Below are positions 62,333 through 64,000 of a stretch of 64,000 bases of DNA, one piece after another. The first letter of the stretch is position 1; each line of letters opens with the position of its first letter. The translations under genes were made by a program, and so were the position numbers. Source of the DNA: UBA5069 sp964560495 (lineage in GTDB: Bacteria > Chloroflexota > Anaerolineae > Caldilineales > Caldilineaceae); NCBI GenBank assembly GCA_964560495.1, contig CAZLMM010000007.1:66077-130076 (forward strand), read 5' to 3'. A model generated the notes under the pieces. It saw only the letters and a program-made list of their open reading frames with translations. It had not been told where the DNA came from and ran no database searches.

Positions 62333-62346
62333 AGTCGTCGAGCAGT

Positions 62347-63009
62347 TCAGACCAACGTCGAAGGGCAAAGCTGCCGCACGTTGCAGCCGGCGCAGTTGGG
62401 CTTGCGCGCATCGCAGACACGGCGGCCATGAAAGATGAGTAGATGGGCGAAGTCGATCCACTCGGATTGAGGGATGAGAGCCATCAACTCCCGCTCGATC
62501 TTGTCCGGGTCGCTCTGCTCTGTCAGCCCCAGACGGTTGGACAGGCGCTTGACATGGGTGTCCACCACCACGCCGGCCGCCACGCCATAGGCTACGCCCA
62601 GCACAACATTGGCGGTCTTGCGCGCCACCCCGCTCAACGTCAGAAGATCGTCCATGGTCGCCGGCGTTTCCCCGCCATAGACTGTGACAATGCGCTGGGC
62701 GGCCTCCTGGATGTTCTTGGCCTTGTTGCGATAGAAGCCGGTGGAGCGAATGATCTCCTCTACTTCGTTTCGGTCAGCCCCGGCCAGCGCCTGGGGTGTG
62801 GGATAGGCGGCGAAGAGCACGGGCGTCACCTTATTCACGCGCTCGTCGGTGCACTGGGCAGAAAGGATCGTGGCAACCAGCAGCTCGAAAGCGTTGCGGT
62901 GATCCAGCTCGCAATGGGCGTCGGGATGGGCGATGCGCAGCAGGCGGATGATCTCGGCGATGCGCTCGGTCGCCGGCGCCGCCGATGTCAAGGTAGAGGC
63001 TTCGGTCAC
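62347..63009 (-). CDS. nth: Endonuclease III
   Basis: 220 aa from a GTG at 63009, chosen because the frame upstream is not Nth-like. Helix-hairpin-helix with catalytic Lys (LSGVARKTANVVLG), catalytic Asp (VVDTHVKRLSNRLGL) and a [4Fe-4S] site CDARKPNCAGCNVRQLC (C-x6-C-x2-C-x5-C). A base-excision DNA glycosylase/AP lyase. Ribosome site weak. Confidence 0.94.
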   Translation of the reverse strand: MTEASTLTSAAPATERIAEIIRLLRIAHPDAHCELDHRNAFELLVATILSAQCTDERVNKVTPVLFAAYPTPQALAGADRNEVEEIIRSTGFYRNKAKNIQEAAQRIVTVYGGETPATMDDLLTLSGVARKTANVVLGVAYGVAAGVVVDTHVKRLSNRLGLTEQSDPDKIERELMALIPQSEWIDFAHLLIFHGRRVCDARKPNCAGCNVRQLCPSTLV

Positions 63010-63034
63010 AGGGAATCTCGCTTTCCGAGATGGC

Positions 63035-63541
<507 letters not shown>

Positions 63542-63731
63542 ACGGGCGCCAGTTGTGAAAATGTTTGCGCTGCGACTAAGTGTTCATATTTTATCACAAC
63601 TGATCCGAATAATGACAACCGAGGAGTCTCAAACAGAATAGGGCTTATCAATCCTCCAACAATATGAGCATAGGCCTGCGCGACAATGAGGAAAGCGAGG
63701 TGTATTGATAGGCAAGGAAAGAGGCAAGGTG

Positions 63732-63997
63732 ATGGAAGCGCGCAAAGGCAGTGTGATGGAGCGGCTGAGTCGCGTGCACGATCCACGTCGGCGCGAGGGA
63801 AAACGATATAATCTGCCGGGCTTGCTAGTAGTCTGACTTTTTAATTCTTAGAAAACGTGTTCAGAGTAAAAACGTGATCGTCCAGGCAGTCGATTTCTAA
63901 AAACTAAGTGGTCGCTCCACTAGGGATGTTGCTGCTGCCAGCAGTGAATGGGGAAGAAAGTCTGCGGGGGATGTGGCGCCTGGGAGCGGATTGCTGA
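63732..63997 (+). pseudogene. Degenerate transposase N-terminus (ISAs1/H-repeat-like), split by an insertion
   Basis: The ATG at 63732 starts a frame reading MERLSRVHDPRRREGKRYNL then PGLL, which stops at 63834 because of an inserted 93-bp element. If one TA and the element (63826-63920) are removed, the frame resumes as GMLLLPAVNGEESLRGMWRLG, a typical transposase start, then hits TGA at 63995. A single base missing near there is likely. The rest of the gene lies beyond the window. Confidence 0.7.
63828..63920. mobile_element. 93-bp MITE-like element inserted at CTAG
   Basis: The element interrupts the transposase reading frame exactly between two TA copies within CTAG (63825-63828 and 63920-63923). 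Its ends are imperfect terminal inverted repeats: comparing 31 nt inward from each end, GT then 19 of 29 further positions match. TA duplication in CTAG is the habit of IS630/Tc1-mariner-type transposition. It has no coding capacity. Confidence 0.7.
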
Positions 63998-64000
63998 ACC

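Overview
The window looks like a chromosomal segment of a GC-rich, heterotrophic bacterium, most likely Chloroflexota (Anaerolineae/Caldilineae type). This is an inference from style and gene content: Ala/Pro-rich lipoprotein linkers, secreted proteins with PT-rich linkers, a surface protein ending in RLYLPVINR, many ABC importers and several multi-TM proteins without obvious counterparts elsewhere. No ribosomal RNA was seen, so the lineage cannot be fixed from this window alone.

Layout. 1-5956 (+) is a Dpp/Opp-type peptide importer: a permease cut by the window edge, a second permease, two ATPases and a lipoprotein binding protein. 6152-12457 is mixed: a TVP38/DedA-like membrane protein, a short GrdB/PrdB-like selenoprotein with an in-frame UGA and a hairpin 3' of it, a CDP-alcohol phosphatidyltransferase, a halogenase-like flavoprotein and a MerA/Lpd-like disulfide oxidoreductase. 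12659-15532 (-) holds a zinc-finger anti-sigma-like protein, an ECF sigma factor and an S9 peptidase. 15622-21293 has a GT4 glycosyltransferase, a triple-SH3 membrane protein, a nitrilase-family amidase and a hicBA toxin-antitoxin pair.

21368-39402 is the most coherent block, a sugar-acid/hemicellulose locus. The minus-strand arm carries a CUT1 sugar importer, a glycoside-hydrolase-like protein, a GntR regulator, a CUT2 importer, a DUF4380 protein and a CmuA-like fusion of a UroD-type methyltransferase with a corrinoid protein. The divergent plus-strand arm carries an SDR dehydrogenase, an MBL-fold hydrolase, a 2-keto-3-deoxy-aldonate dehydratase-like FAH protein and an enolase-superfamily aldonate dehydratase. 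These four could form a non-phosphorylative sugar oxidation pathway. A strong promoter with two tandem operator-like boxes lies between the arms.

39453-53086 begins with a DUF4160/DUF2442 pair, xpt, a RelE remnant, a GT1 glycosyltransferase and a haem/PQQ-type dehydrogenase, followed by the conserved translation cluster nusA-ylxR-infB-rbfA-nrnA-truB-ribF (-). A tRNA-Arg(UCG) and a large repeat-built surface protein follow (53324-56151), then a Phd/RelE pair. A small accessory island (57335-59305) has a 72-nt inverted repeat and a minimal FtsK/SpoIIIE ATPase. The last part (59302-63541, -) holds a phosphoribosyltransferase, nth, a GPH-type transporter, a lipoprotein and a cyanophycinase-fold protein lacking the catalytic residues. 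The window ends in a degenerate transposase gene split by a 93-bp MITE-like insertion.

The most notable points are the selenoprotein with its SECIS-like hairpin, the corrinoid methyltransferase embedded in a sugar operon, the inactive-looking cyanophycinase homologue and the nested mobile elements at the right end.
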